From assembly GCF_022747945.1 (NCBI RefSeq), contig NZ_JALDST010000001.1, forward strand, positions 3,410,001 through 3,474,000: a stretch of 64,000 nt of DNA. The letters run 5' to 3'. Shown piece after piece: positions 9,183 to 17,341 of the stretch. Every line of letters starts with the position of its first letter. Within the stretch, counting starts at the first letter, position 1. Origin of the DNA: Micromonospora sp. R77 (GTDB taxonomy: Bacteria; Actinomycetota; Actinomycetes; Mycobacteriales; Micromonosporaceae). The notes under the pieces were generated by a model. The model was not told where the DNA came from and ran no database searches. It saw nothing but the letters and a program-made list of their open reading frames with translations. The translations under genes and the position numbers were made by a program.

Positions 9183-9542
9183 CTAATCGACAGGTGTGCG
9201 TCCTGGAGAGTGGCGTTCGCCCAGCTTGTCGCACGCCTGCGCCAACGCCGCGAGGGAATCGGCAAGGGCCCGACCGGGCCGTGAGAGCAGGTAGACCGAC
9301 GCGGTATCTGTTACGTCCCAGCTTCCGGCTCCCGAGGCGCGTCGCACCAGTCCGGCAGCCGCCAACCAGCGCAGGTCGCACGCGAGTCCAACACCGTCTC
9401 GGCAATTACCAAGCCGCGCGAGCTCGTCCAGGTTGGAGTCACCGTGGTTGCGAAGAGTGACAAGAGCGGCGACCGCGTTCGCTCGCCGGCTCAGTTCGCG
9501 GGCTAGGTCGCGGGGGCAGCGAGCCTCGGCACTGCGACTCAT
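9183..9542 (-). CDS. Winged-helix DNA-binding protein
   Basis: 119 residues with a predicted winged helix: LDELARLGNCRDGVGLACDL as the helix-turn-helix region and LRWLAAAGLVRR plus SWDVTDTASVYLLSRPG as wing. The layout resembles ArsR/MarR/HxlR-like regulators, but no subfamily signature is clear. Same strand as the HxlR gene, 102 bases upstream of it, and 281 bases from the divergent Tad operon, so it is a candidate regulator of either. Confidence 0.65.
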   Translation of the reverse strand: MSRSAEARCPRDLARELSRRANAVAALVTLRNHGDSNLDELARLGNCRDGVGLACDLRWLAAAGLVRRASGAGSWDVTDTASVYLLSRPGRALADSLAALAQACDKLGERHSPGRTPVD

Positions 9543-9823
9543 ATCGGGACTCCCTCGAACTGTTCAGAGGGATTCTAGAGGCATCGATGCCTGCGGGCAT
9601 AGTGTCGCTAACCCGACACCCGGCCGCCGGTTTGCTCTGCTTTCAGACCATTGGCGCTTACCGAAGAGTGCTCACGGAGTCGTAATCACCTCACGGTAAG
9701 TACGTTGCGGTAACTGCGGGGTCCGGGTGTAGAGGTGGATTCAGACCGCGCTCCCTGGAACTTCCACGCATCGCTCCAGGAACGCCGGCGCGTGCTGTGG
9801 AGGGGCGCACCTGAGGAGGGAAA

Positions 9824-10426
9824 GTGACTGTCCGTGATCGACGGAGGCGTCGGGTCAGGCACCGACCATGCCGACCCCGCAATCCGCTGCCCGCTGTAGC
9901 TGTTCTCGCCGCACTGGTCGCTATCGCGGCTGCGGGCGGCTGCACGGGTGCCGAGCCCGCCGAAGACGGCCGAACTCCGCTGCCATCTGTTCCCGCGCCG
10001 ACCCAGGACGCCCGCGGCAGAGCCGAGGAAGCGGCGCTGGACGCCTACCGAGGCATGTGGCAGGCCTACGCGAAGGCCGGCCTGACGGCCAACCCGGACG
10101 AGCCTTCCCTGGCTGTGCACACCACCGGCGAAGCGTTGACGAACCTGAAGAACGGCCTGGCGAAGCTTCGCCGGGACGGCGAGGTCGTCAAGGGCGAGTA
10201 CCAGTCGGATCCGCAGGTCACGGAAGCCTCGCCTGCTGCCACGCCGTCGAGCATCTCGGTGCTGGACTGCCTGAACACGGCGCGATTCCTCACCTACAAG
10301 ACGGCGACTGGAGCATTGGCCGATGACGTGCCGGGCGGGAACCGTGCCGTGAGGGCGACCGTGACCCGCGACGACGGCGGCTGGAAGGTGTCCAGCTTCG
10401 GTGTACAGGCGGTCGGCTCATGCTGA
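9824..10426 (+). CDS. Putative lipoprotein at head of Tad operon
   Basis: 200 residues starting at a GTG with GGAGGG a few bases upstream. A basic N-terminus, a hydrophobic stretch (VAVLAALVAIAAAG) and GCTG form a plausible lipobox with Cys near residue 40. The mature part, after a proline-rich spacer, has a DAYRGMWQAYAKAG start and a VTRDDGGWKVSSFGV end, reminiscent of NTF2/SnoaL-like folds in actinobacterial lipoproteins. The stop overlaps the next start (ATGCTGA). It may serve as a surface partner of the pilus; the function is unknown. Confidence 0.8.
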   Translation: MTVRDRRRRRVRHRPCRPRNPLPAVAVLAALVAIAAAGGCTGAEPAEDGRTPLPSVPAPTQDARGRAEEAALDAYRGMWQAYAKAGLTANPDEPSLAVHTTGEALTNLKNGLAKLRRDGEVVKGEYQSDPQVTEASPAATPSSISVLDCLNTARFLTYKTATGALADDVPGGNRAVRATVTRDDGGWKVSSFGVQAVGSC

Positions 10427-11283
10427 GGCGTGCTCTGCGCGCTGGGATCGTGCTCTTGATTGTTGGCGTCGGCGTCGGCGCCTTCTCCCCGGCTTGGGCC
10501 GACGACGGGCTGGGAAACGTGGACTGCAGCCAGACCCCGAACGCGGCCGAGTGTGACATCAGCGTCGGCACCCCGGGCGGACCGGGCGGCTCGAATGGCG
10601 GCAACCAGGGCGGCGGCGGTTCCGATGACGGCTCGGATGGCGGCGGCGAGGACGGCTGCTACTGGGCGCCGGTCGACGTAGACCTCCCGCCGCCGCCCGG
10701 CAAGGGCCCTGAGGGCGGTTGGTATTCGCGGACCTGCGTGGCCAACGGGCTGGGGTCGCAGGACGTGCCGGTGTGGCTGGACCAGGCGCCGACGGTGGAC
10801 CTGGCGGCGTTGGCGCAGTCAGCGCGTTCTCGGCTGCGCCTGCCTTCGCCGCAGATCCGCACGAATCCCGGCACGGCGCCGTTTGTGCTGGTGCAGGTGC
10901 CGGTGTGGTTGTGGGTGGACCCGGCGACATGGGGTGCCCGTTCGGCGACCGCGTCGGTGCCAGGGGTGTCGCTCACCGCCACCGCGACGCCAACGCAGGT
11001 GGTGTGGTCCTTCGGCGACGGCAGCGACGACCTGACGTGCACTGGTTCGGGCAAGCCGTGGGAGCCGGGAACCGACCCGCGGGCGTCCTCGCCGTGCGGG
11101 CACACCTACACCTCCTCGTCCGCTGCTGCGGCGGGGGCGGCGTTCCGGCTGCGGGCGACGGTGACGTGGTCGGTCACCTGGTCTGGCGCCGGTAGTGGGG
11201 GCACTCTCGCCCCGCTCACGACGACTTCGATGGTGTCCGTGCGGGTGGCGGAGTCCCAGGCGATCGTCGGAGGTGCCCGGTGA
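10420..11283 (+). CDS. Secreted protein with PKD-like domain
   Basis: 287 residues with a Sec signal peptide (cleavage after about SPAWA), a Gly/Asp-rich spacer and a C-terminal PKD-like Ig fold recognisable from VVWSFGDGSDD and SPCGHTYTSSS. It probably sits at the cell surface. Both ends overlap neighbours, so it is a true member of the Tad operon. In actinobacterial Tad loci such PKD proteins are common companions of CpaB; their role is not established. Confidence 0.82.
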   Translation: MLRRALRAGIVLLIVGVGVGAFSPAWADDGLGNVDCSQTPNAAECDISVGTPGGPGGSNGGNQGGGGSDDGSDGGGEDGCYWAPVDVDLPPPPGKGPEGGWYSRTCVANGLGSQDVPVWLDQAPTVDLAALAQSARSRLRLPSPQIRTNPGTAPFVLVQVPVWLWVDPATWGARSATASVPGVSLTATATPTQVVWSFGDGSDDLTCTGSGKPWEPGTDPRASSPCGHTYTSSSAAAAGAAFRLRATVTWSVTWSGAGSGGTLAPLTTTSMVSVRVAESQAIVGGAR

Positions 11284-11960
11284 GCGTCACCACGGACCGT
11301 CCCCGCGCGGGGAGCAGCGCCGCTGCGGATCTGCCGCCGGTGCCCGCCGGTACGCGGCGGGCGGGGCGGCGCAGCGGCCGGCGGGTGGTCGCCGGCCTGC
11401 TGCTGGTCCTGGCGACGGTGGTGACGTTCTGGCAGGTGGACCTGCGCCGGCACGCCGACGAGCAGTTCCTCGCCGTCGCGCGGGACGTACCGGCGGGTCA
11501 GGTCATCACCGACGCCGATGTGCGGGTGGTGCGGGTGGCGAACCCGTCCGGCCTGGACCTGGTCCCGGCCGAGCGGCGCGGCGGGATCGTCGGCCGTTCG
11601 GCGGCGGTGCCGCTGGCGGCAGGGAGCCTGCTGGTGTCGGCGCAGGTCGGGCCGGCAGCCTGGCCCGCGGCGGGGCAGGCGGTGATCGCGGTGCCGGTCA
11701 AGCCGGGCCGGGCCCCGACGAGCCTGACCGCCGGGTCGCGGGTGGTGGTGCTGGTCGCCCCGCCGACCGGAGGCGGGCAGCAGGCGCCGCAGCAGAACAA
11801 CGGTATACGCCGGGCGGTGGCCACGGTCGTGTCCGTGGCGGCGGGCGCCGACCAGGTGGGCACGCAATTGGTGACGGTACTGCTCGCCGCGGATGCGGCG
11901 GAAGCGGTCGCGGCAGCCCCGGGGGACGTGTCGCTGGTGCAACTCGGCCCGTCCCAATGA
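11280..11960 (+). CDS. CpaB/RcpC-like SAF-domain pilus protein
   Basis: 226 residues: a short cytoplasmic head, one membrane helix (VVAGLLLVLATVVTFWQV) and a SAF domain (FLAVARDVPAGQVITDADV) followed by a beta-rich tail. CpaB-type proteins help assemble the Flp pilus channel in the envelope. GTG start overlaps the upstream stop (GTGA). Confidence 0.88.
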   Translation: MSVTTDRPRAGSSAAADLPPVPAGTRRAGRRSGRRVVAGLLLVLATVVTFWQVDLRRHADEQFLAVARDVPAGQVITDADVRVVRVANPSGLDLVPAERRGGIVGRSAAVPLAAGSLLVSAQVGPAAWPAAGQAVIAVPVKPGRAPTSLTAGSRVVVLVAPPTGGGQQAPQQNNGIRRAVATVVSVAAGADQVGTQLVTVLLAADAAEAVAAAPGDVSLVQLGPSQ

Positions 11961-11980
11961 GACGTGAGGAGGCGCGGGAG

Positions 11981-12715
11981 ATGTTGGTGGTGGTGGCGTC
12001 GGTGTCCGGCGCGCCGGGCGCGTCGACGGCCGCGTTGGGGATGGCGGCGTTGTGGCCGGAGCGCCCGGCGTTGCTGGTGGAGGTCGATCCCGGTGGCGGG
12101 GTGGTCGCGGCGCGGTTCGGGCTGGCGCAGGAGCCGGGCCTGGCGTCCCTGGCGGCGGCGGCCCGGCACGGCGGGCACGCCGGTGGGGCGGCGCCCTACG
12201 TGCAGCAGGTGCCGCTGGGTTTGCACGTCCTCGTCGGGCCGGGTGCGGCCGAGACCGCCGCGGGGGCGGTGTCGGTCCTCGCCGGCCAGGCCGAGGCGGT
12301 CGCGCGGTTGGCGCCGGTAGTGGTCGCCGACGCGGGTCGCCTCTACGCCAACAGCCCGGCGTGGGGCCTGCTGCGCTCCGCCGACGCGGTCGTGCTGGTC
12401 ACCTCGGGGTCGACGGAGTATCTGGACCACCTGGACACCCGCCTGCCGGCGCTGCATGCCGCGGCGCGGCCGGGTGTTGTCGGGCTGGCGGTCTGCGGCA
12501 GGTCCGCCTTCACCCCGGCGGAAATCAGCGGTCGCCTCGGTGTTCCGGTGTGGGCGCAGCTGCCCGCCGACCGGTGGGGCGCGGGCGTCCTCGCCGGGCG
12601 GATGACGGGGCGGGCGTGGACACGTACCCGCCTCGCCCAAGCTTTGCGCGCCCTCGCCGCGTCCGTCGCGGCCGGCGGGCAGCCCGCCGGTGCGGCGCTG
12701 GAGGTCGTGCGGTGA
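11981..12715 (+). CDS. CpaE/MinD-like protein with degenerate P-loop
   Basis: 244 residues of the ParA/MinD fold used by Tad systems to place the pilus machine. The P-loop region reads SGAPGASTAALGMAALW, which lacks the Walker lysine expected in KGGxGKT, so ATP hydrolysis may be lost. VDPGG follows as in MinD. ATG 11981 has GAGGAG 9 bases upstream; an alternative ATG at 11957 overlaps the CpaB stop as ATGA and would add 8 residues. Followed directly by CpaF with a GTGA overlap. Confidence 0.82.
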   Translation: MLVVVASVSGAPGASTAALGMAALWPERPALLVEVDPGGGVVAARFGLAQEPGLASLAAAARHGGHAGGAAPYVQQVPLGLHVLVGPGAAETAAGAVSVLAGQAEAVARLAPVVVADAGRLYANSPAWGLLRSADAVVLVTSGSTEYLDHLDTRLPALHAAARPGVVGLAVCGRSAFTPAEISGRLGVPVWAQLPADRWGAGVLAGRMTGRAWTRTRLAQALRALAASVAAGGQPAGAALEVVR

Positions 12716-14022
12716 CCGCCCCGACCCTGAACGGCGGCACGACGGTGGCGCCGCCGGAGGTGGTGGCGCGGCTGCGGGCCCGGGTCAGCGACCGCCTTTC
12801 CGCGCACGGCGCGCAGCTTCCCGACGCCGAGCGGCACGCGGTGATCGCGGGATACATCGCCGAGGAACTCGTCGTCCACGCCCGCGAGGACATCTCCGCC
12901 GGCCGTGTCCCGCTCACTCCGCAGGCCGAGGCGGCCTTGGCGCGGGCGTTGCGGGACAGCTTCACCGGCCTGGGCGGCTTGCAGAGGTTGATTGACGACC
13001 CGCGGGTGGAGGACATCTTCGCCAACGGCTGCGACAACGTGTGGATCCGCACCACCGACGGGCGGGTGCAGCGAATGCCGCCGGTCGCCGCCTCCGACGA
13101 CGACCTGGTCGACCTGGTGCGGGTCGCGGCGGCGCGCAGCGGGCAGGAGGAGCGCCGCTTCGACCGCGGTTCCCCTGGCCTGTCGCTGCGGCTGCCCGGC
13201 GGGCAACGCCTGTTCGCCGTGATGGCGGTAGCGAAACGCCCCTCGCTGTCGATCCGCCGCAACACCCTGCACCGGGTGACCCTGGACGACCTGCTGCACC
13301 GCGGGGAGATCACGGTGGGGTTGCGGGAACTCATCCGGGCGCTGGTGCGGGCGCGCAAGAACATCGTGATCTGCGGAGGCGTCGGCGTCGGCAAGACCAC
13401 CATGCTGCGCGCCGCCGCCGGCGCGATCAGCCCTCACGAGCGGATCGTCACCGTCGAGGACGCCTACGAACTCGGCCTCGACGAGGACACCGAGGCGCAC
13501 CCGAACACCACCGCCCTTCAGCAGCGGGAACCGAACCTCGAAGGCGTCGGCGGCATCGACATGTCCACGATGGTGCGCTGGGGCCTGCGGATGCGCCCGG
13601 ACCGGGTCATCGTCGGCGAGACCCGAGGCGCGGAGGCCGTACCCATGCTCCTGGCCATGTCACAGGGCAACGACGGCAGCATGTGCACCCTGCACGCCTC
13701 CTCCAGTAAGCAGGCGCTGACCCGGCTGGCCATGTACGTCATGCAGGCGCCGGAGAAGCTGACCTTCGACGCGGCGAACGTGCTCATCGGTCAGGCCGTC
13801 GACTTCGTCGTCCACCTGGACGTCGCCACCGACAGCACCCGCGTGGTGTCCTCCATCCGCCAGGTCCTGGAGGCCGACGGCACCCAGGTCCCCTCCAACG
13901 AGATCTTCCGCCCCGGCCCCGACCGGCGCGCCATCCCCGCCGCGCCGATCCGCGCCGACACCCTCGACGAGCTCACCGCCGCCGGCCTCAACCCGAACCT
14001 CCTCGTCCGGGACCGGTGGTGA
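12712..14022 (+). CDS. CpaF/TadA secretion ATPase
   Basis: 436-residue VirB11/PulE-type hexameric ATPase that powers Flp pilus assembly. Walker A GGVGVGKTTM lies near residue 222. GETRGAEAVPMLLAMSQG and TLHASSSKQALTRL form the Walker B/His-box region. An N-terminal domain with LGGLQRLIDDPRVEDIFANG is typical of CpaF. The GTG start overlaps the CpaE stop. Confidence 0.95.
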   Translation: MTAPTLNGGTTVAPPEVVARLRARVSDRLSAHGAQLPDAERHAVIAGYIAEELVVHAREDISAGRVPLTPQAEAALARALRDSFTGLGGLQRLIDDPRVEDIFANGCDNVWIRTTDGRVQRMPPVAASDDDLVDLVRVAAARSGQEERRFDRGSPGLSLRLPGGQRLFAVMAVAKRPSLSIRRNTLHRVTLDDLLHRGEITVGLRELIRALVRARKNIVICGGVGVGKTTMLRAAAGAISPHERIVTVEDAYELGLDEDTEAHPNTTALQQREPNLEGVGGIDMSTMVRWGLRMRPDRVIVGETRGAEAVPMLLAMSQGNDGSMCTLHASSSKQALTRLAMYVMQAPEKLTFDAANVLIGQAVDFVVHLDVATDSTRVVSSIRQVLEADGTQVPSNEIFRPGPDRRAIPAAPIRADTLDELTAAGLNPNLLVRDRW

Positions 14023-14024
14023 GC

Positions 14025-14873
14025 ATGGACCTGCTGCCGATCCTGCTCGGCCTGGGCTGCGCCGCCGGCCTGATCCTCGTCGCCGACGGGCTACGCCGCC
14101 GCCCACCCGGCACCCCGACCACCCGGACACGGCAACGCTGGACGTCGGCCGACCGCACCCGGCTCCTCGCGGCCATCGTCGCCGGATTCGCCGCCGCGGC
14201 GGCGACCCGTTGGCCGGTCGCGGCGCTGCTGACCGCCGCCGCGGTGTGGGCGCTGCCCCGCGTCCTCGGCCCAGACAGGGAACACACCCGCGCGATCGCC
14301 CGGATCGAGGCGATCGCCACCTGGGCCGAGCTGCTGCGCGACACCCTGTCCTCGGCCGCCGGCCTGGAGCAGGCCATCACCGCCACTGCCCCTGTCACCC
14401 CCCAGCCCATCCGCCCCCAGGTGCAGGCCCTCGCCGGGGCGGTGCGCGGCGGAGCACGGCTGCCCGACGCGCTGCGCGCGTTCGCCGCCGACCTCGCCGA
14501 CCCCACCGCCGACCTCGTCGTGCGCGCCCTGACTCAGGCCGCCGGCTACCACGGCGGGCAACTGTCCCAGTGCCTGACCAGCCTCGCCGCCACCGCCCGC
14601 GAGCTCGCCGGCATCCGCATGCGGGTGGCCACCAAACGGGCCGCGACCCGAACCGCCGCCCGGGTCATCACCGGCACGTCGGTCGCGATGGTCGCCGGGC
14701 TGATCCTGCTCAACCGCGGGTTCCTCGCCCCCTACCGCAGCGTCACCGGACAGCTCGTGCTCCTCGTCGTCGGAGCGGTGTTCGCCGGCGGATTCTGGTG
14801 GCTGGCCCGCGCCTCCCGCGTCCCGCAACCACCACGGGTGCTCTCGGCCGACCAGCCCGGGCAGGTGGCGTGA
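14025..14873 (+). CDS. TadB-like inner-membrane platform protein
   Basis: 282 residues with a type II secretion F domain: two N-terminal membrane helices, then the cytoplasmic helical block with LRDTLSSAAGLEQAI and two C-terminal membrane helices. It forms the membrane platform with TadC. ATG 14025 is used; GTGs at 14016 and 14019 overlap the CpaF stop and are possible starts. Confidence 0.9.
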   Translation: MDLLPILLGLGCAAGLILVADGLRRRPPGTPTTRTRQRWTSADRTRLLAAIVAGFAAAAATRWPVAALLTAAAVWALPRVLGPDREHTRAIARIEAIATWAELLRDTLSSAAGLEQAITATAPVTPQPIRPQVQALAGAVRGGARLPDALRAFAADLADPTADLVVRALTQAAGYHGGQLSQCLTSLAATARELAGIRMRVATKRAATRTAARVITGTSVAMVAGLILLNRGFLAPYRSVTGQLVLLVVGAVFAGGFWWLARASRVPQPPRVLSADQPGQVA

Positions 14874-15745
14874 TGGCCGCCTTCGTGGTGGCGTGCGGCG
14901 TCGTCGCCGGCCTCGGCCTGGTCCTGGCCGGCACCGGCCTGCATCCCGCCCGCCCCAGCCTCGCCCAGGCCCTCGACGCCCTGCGCCGCACCCCGGCTGC
15001 CCCGGAAGAACCAGTGGGGGCCAGGATCCGGCTGCTCGCCGCGCCCCTGCGCGCCCTCGGCCTGCCCCGGCAGCGGATGCGCGCCGACCTCGCCGTACTC
15101 GGACGGCCGACCGCCACCCACCTGGCCGACCAGGCCCTCGCGGTCCTCGCCGGCCTGCTGCTGCCCCCGGTCGCGATGGCCGTCCTCGCCTCCGGCGGGG
15201 TCAGCTTCGCCGCCGGCATGCCGCTGTGGGCGTCGCTTGCTGGCGCGGCCGGCGGCTGGTGGCTGGCCGAGACCACCGTGCACGCCGAGGCGCAGCGGCG
15301 CCGCGACGAGCTGCGCTACGCCCTGTCCGCCGTGCTCGACCTCGTCGTCATCTCCCTCGCCGGCGGCGCCGGACTCGAACAAGCCCTCGACGACGCCTGC
15401 GCCGACACCCATGGCTGGGCCGCCGGACGCCTGAACCGTGCCGTGGCCACCGCCCGGCTGCTGCGCATCCCGCCCTGGCAGGCCCTCGGCCAACTCGGCG
15501 AGGACACCGGCGTCGTCGAACTGCAGGAACTCGCCGCGACGATGAGCCTCGCCGGCACCGAAGGTGCCCGCATCCGCGACTCCCTCACCATCCGCGCCGC
15601 CACCCTGCGCGCCCACCAGGCCGCCGCCCTGGAGGCCAGAGCCAACTCCGCCACCGAACGCATGTCCATGCCGGTCATGCTCCTCGCCGCCGCCTACATG
15701 CTGTTCCTCCTCTACCCGGCTGTCACCGCCGTGGACAGCTTCTGA
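14873..15745 (+). CDS. TadC-like inner-membrane platform protein
   Basis: 290 residues, again a T2SSF-type protein: N-terminal helix, middle helices near LAGLLLPPVAMAVLA and the cytoplasmic block DLVVISLAGGAGLEQALDDA, ending in MLLAAAYMLFLLYPAV. It partners TadB in the pilus base. The ATG starts on the last base of the TadB stop. Confidence 0.9.
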   Translation: MAAFVVACGVVAGLGLVLAGTGLHPARPSLAQALDALRRTPAAPEEPVGARIRLLAAPLRALGLPRQRMRADLAVLGRPTATHLADQALAVLAGLLLPPVAMAVLASGGVSFAAGMPLWASLAGAAGGWWLAETTVHAEAQRRRDELRYALSAVLDLVVISLAGGAGLEQALDDACADTHGWAAGRLNRAVATARLLRIPPWQALGQLGEDTGVVELQELAATMSLAGTEGARIRDSLTIRAATLRAHQAAALEARANSATERMSMPVMLLAAAYMLFLLYPAVTAVDSF

Positions 15746-15772
15746 CCCCGACACACCAGAAGGAGAAACGCC

Positions 15773-15979
15773 ATGCACCCCAGCAAGCTGATGGCCCTGC
15801 TGACCCTGGCACACCTCACCCTCACCGACCGGGCCCGCCGGCTGCGCGACTCCGGCGACCGGGGCAGCGAGACCACCGAGAAGGTCATGTGGATCGCCCT
15901 GCTCGTCACCCTCGTCCTGGCCGTCTACGCCATCTTCCAGGGCAAGATCATCACCAAGATCACCGGAATCAATCTCTAG
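15773..15979 (+). CDS. Small Flp-type pilin candidate
   Basis: 68 residues with AAGGAGAAA before the ATG. It has a basic leader, then DRGSETTEKVMWIALLVTLVLAVYAIF, that is a Gly followed by a Glu-containing hydrophobic helix. This layout suits cleavage by the prepilin peptidase encoded at 7967. It is the likely major pilin of this locus, though shorter and less canonical than Flp1 proteins. Confidence 0.78.
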   Translation: MHPSKLMALLTLAHLTLTDRARRLRDSGDRGSETTEKVMWIALLVTLVLAVYAIFQGKIITKITGINL

Positions 15980-15981
15980 CC

Positions 15982-16434
15982 ATGCACCGCACGCGACGAG
16001 GCAGGCGACGCCGGCTCGGTGGTGACCGCGGATCAGTCACCACCGAGGTGGTCCTCTACGCGCCTCTGCTGTTCCTGCTCGTCCTCGTCGGCGTGCAGTT
16101 CGCCCTGTGGGCCCTGGCCCAACTCGGCGTCCAGCACGCCGCGAACCACGCCCTGCAAACCACCAGGGTGTCCGGCGGTACCGCCGCCGCCGGCCGCGCC
16201 GACGCCACCGAGGTGCTCCGCCAAGTCGCCGGGCAGGTCGTCGTCGAGCCGCGCGTGTCGGTCACCCGCACCGCCGACACCGCCACGGTGGCCGTGGCAG
16301 GGCGGGTTCCCGCCGTCGTGCCGTTCCTGCGCCTGCAGGTCAGCACCCAGGCCAGCGCCCCGGTCGAGCGTTTTCGCCCCTCGACCCTGTCGCTGGCCTC
16401 CTCGCCGCCTGGAGTGGAAGGAGACTCGACGTGA
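15982..16434 (+). CDS. TadE-like pseudopilin 1
   Basis: 150 residues: basic leader, GDRGSVTTEVVLYAPLLFLL with the conserved Glu after a Gly, one long hydrophobic helix, then a small extracellular beta domain. TadE/TadF proteins are minor pseudopilins processed like the pilin. The stop overlaps the next GTG start. Confidence 0.87.
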   Translation: MHRTRRGRRRRLGGDRGSVTTEVVLYAPLLFLLVLVGVQFALWALAQLGVQHAANHALQTTRVSGGTAAAGRADATEVLRQVAGQVVVEPRVSVTRTADTATVAVAGRVPAVVPFLRLQVSTQASAPVERFRPSTLSLASSPPGVEGDST

Positions 16435-16898
16435 CCCGCGAGCAGCGACGCAGCCGACATCCACGCCGCCGGGCGCCGCGGCTGCGGGGAGACCGGGGTT
16501 CGGTCAGCGTCGAGATGGCGCTGAGCTACGTACCCCTGATGGTCCTGGCCGCCCTCGCGGTGGTGGCGTGCCTGCGCCTAGCCTCGGCCGCCATCGACGT
16601 CAACTCCGCCGCTGCCGCCGCGGCCCGCCAGGCGTCCCTCGCCCGCACCCCCGGCGAGGCCCGCGCCGCAGGCGCCGATGGCGCCTCCGCCACCCTGGCC
16701 GGGCGGGACTTCACCTGCCAGCCGTCCACCGTCACCGTCGACCCCGGCGCGTTCGTCCCCGGCGGGCAGGTCAGCGCCACCGTGGCGTGCACCGTCCGCC
16801 TCGAAGACCTCTACGGCCTCGGCCTGCCCGGCACGATCACCATCCGCGGCACCTCAAACCAGCCCCTCGACACCTACCGCGGGACAACGGCGCCATGA
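16431..16898 (+). CDS. TadE-like pseudopilin 2
   Basis: 155 residues from a GTG that overlaps the preceding stop. Basic leader, GDRGSVSVEMALSYVPLMVL as the TadE motif with Glu, then an exported part with two cysteines (FTCQP and VACTV) that could form a disulfide. Second of three related membrane-anchored secretins/pseudopilins in a row. Confidence 0.85.
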   Translation: MTREQRRSRHPRRRAPRLRGDRGSVSVEMALSYVPLMVLAALAVVACLRLASAAIDVNSAAAAAARQASLARTPGEARAAGADGASATLAGRDFTCQPSTVTVDPGAFVPGGQVSATVACTVRLEDLYGLGLPGTITIRGTSNQPLDTYRGTTAP

Positions 16899-17341
16899 AC
16901 CGGCTGCGTACCCGCCTGCGGCAGGCCCGCCACGACGACCGCGGCCAGATCACCCCGTGGACGATCTTCGGCGTCGTCCTCGTCCTCGTTCTCGCCGGCC
17001 TGGTCCTCGACCTGGGCCTGGGCATGTCGGACAAGGTGCGGCTGCTCGACGTCGCGCAGGGCGCCGCCCGGGCCGGCGCCCGCGAGATCGACCTCGCCAC
17101 CTATAGGGCCACCGGCACTGTCCAGCTCCAGCCGGCCCAGGCCGCCGCAGCCGCGCGGAGCTTCGCCCAACAGGCCGGTGTCGACGGGCAGGTCACCGCG
17201 TCCGCCACCCCCACCGCCGTCACCGTCACCATCAGCGGCACCCGACAGACGCAGCTGCTGCACCTCGTCGGGATCAGCGCCCTGCCGGTGTCCGCGACCG
17301 CGACCGCCAGCCCTCTGACCGGCGTTACCGCACCGAATTGA
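16895..17341 (+). CDS. TadG-like membrane-anchored pilus protein
   Basis: 148 residues, ATG overlapping the preceding stop (ATGA). A short basic head with DDRGQITPWTIFGVVLVLVL leads into one membrane helix; the rest is an Ala-rich exported domain with alternating Val/Thr strands. It matches the short TadG/TadE-like third member usual in actinobacterial Tad loci. Confidence 0.83.
   Translation: MNRLRTRLRQARHDDRGQITPWTIFGVVLVLVLAGLVLDLGLGMSDKVRLLDVAQGAARAGAREIDLATYRATGTVQLQPAQAAAAARSFAQQAGVDGQVTASATPTAVTVTISGTRQTQLLHLVGISALPVSATATASPLTGVTAPN

Noticed and set aside
11498..12640. Long minus-strand frame opposite cpaB/cpaE
   Set aside because: High G+C gives long antisense frames; sequence is Arg/Pro-rich low complexity and the plus-strand genes are clear families.
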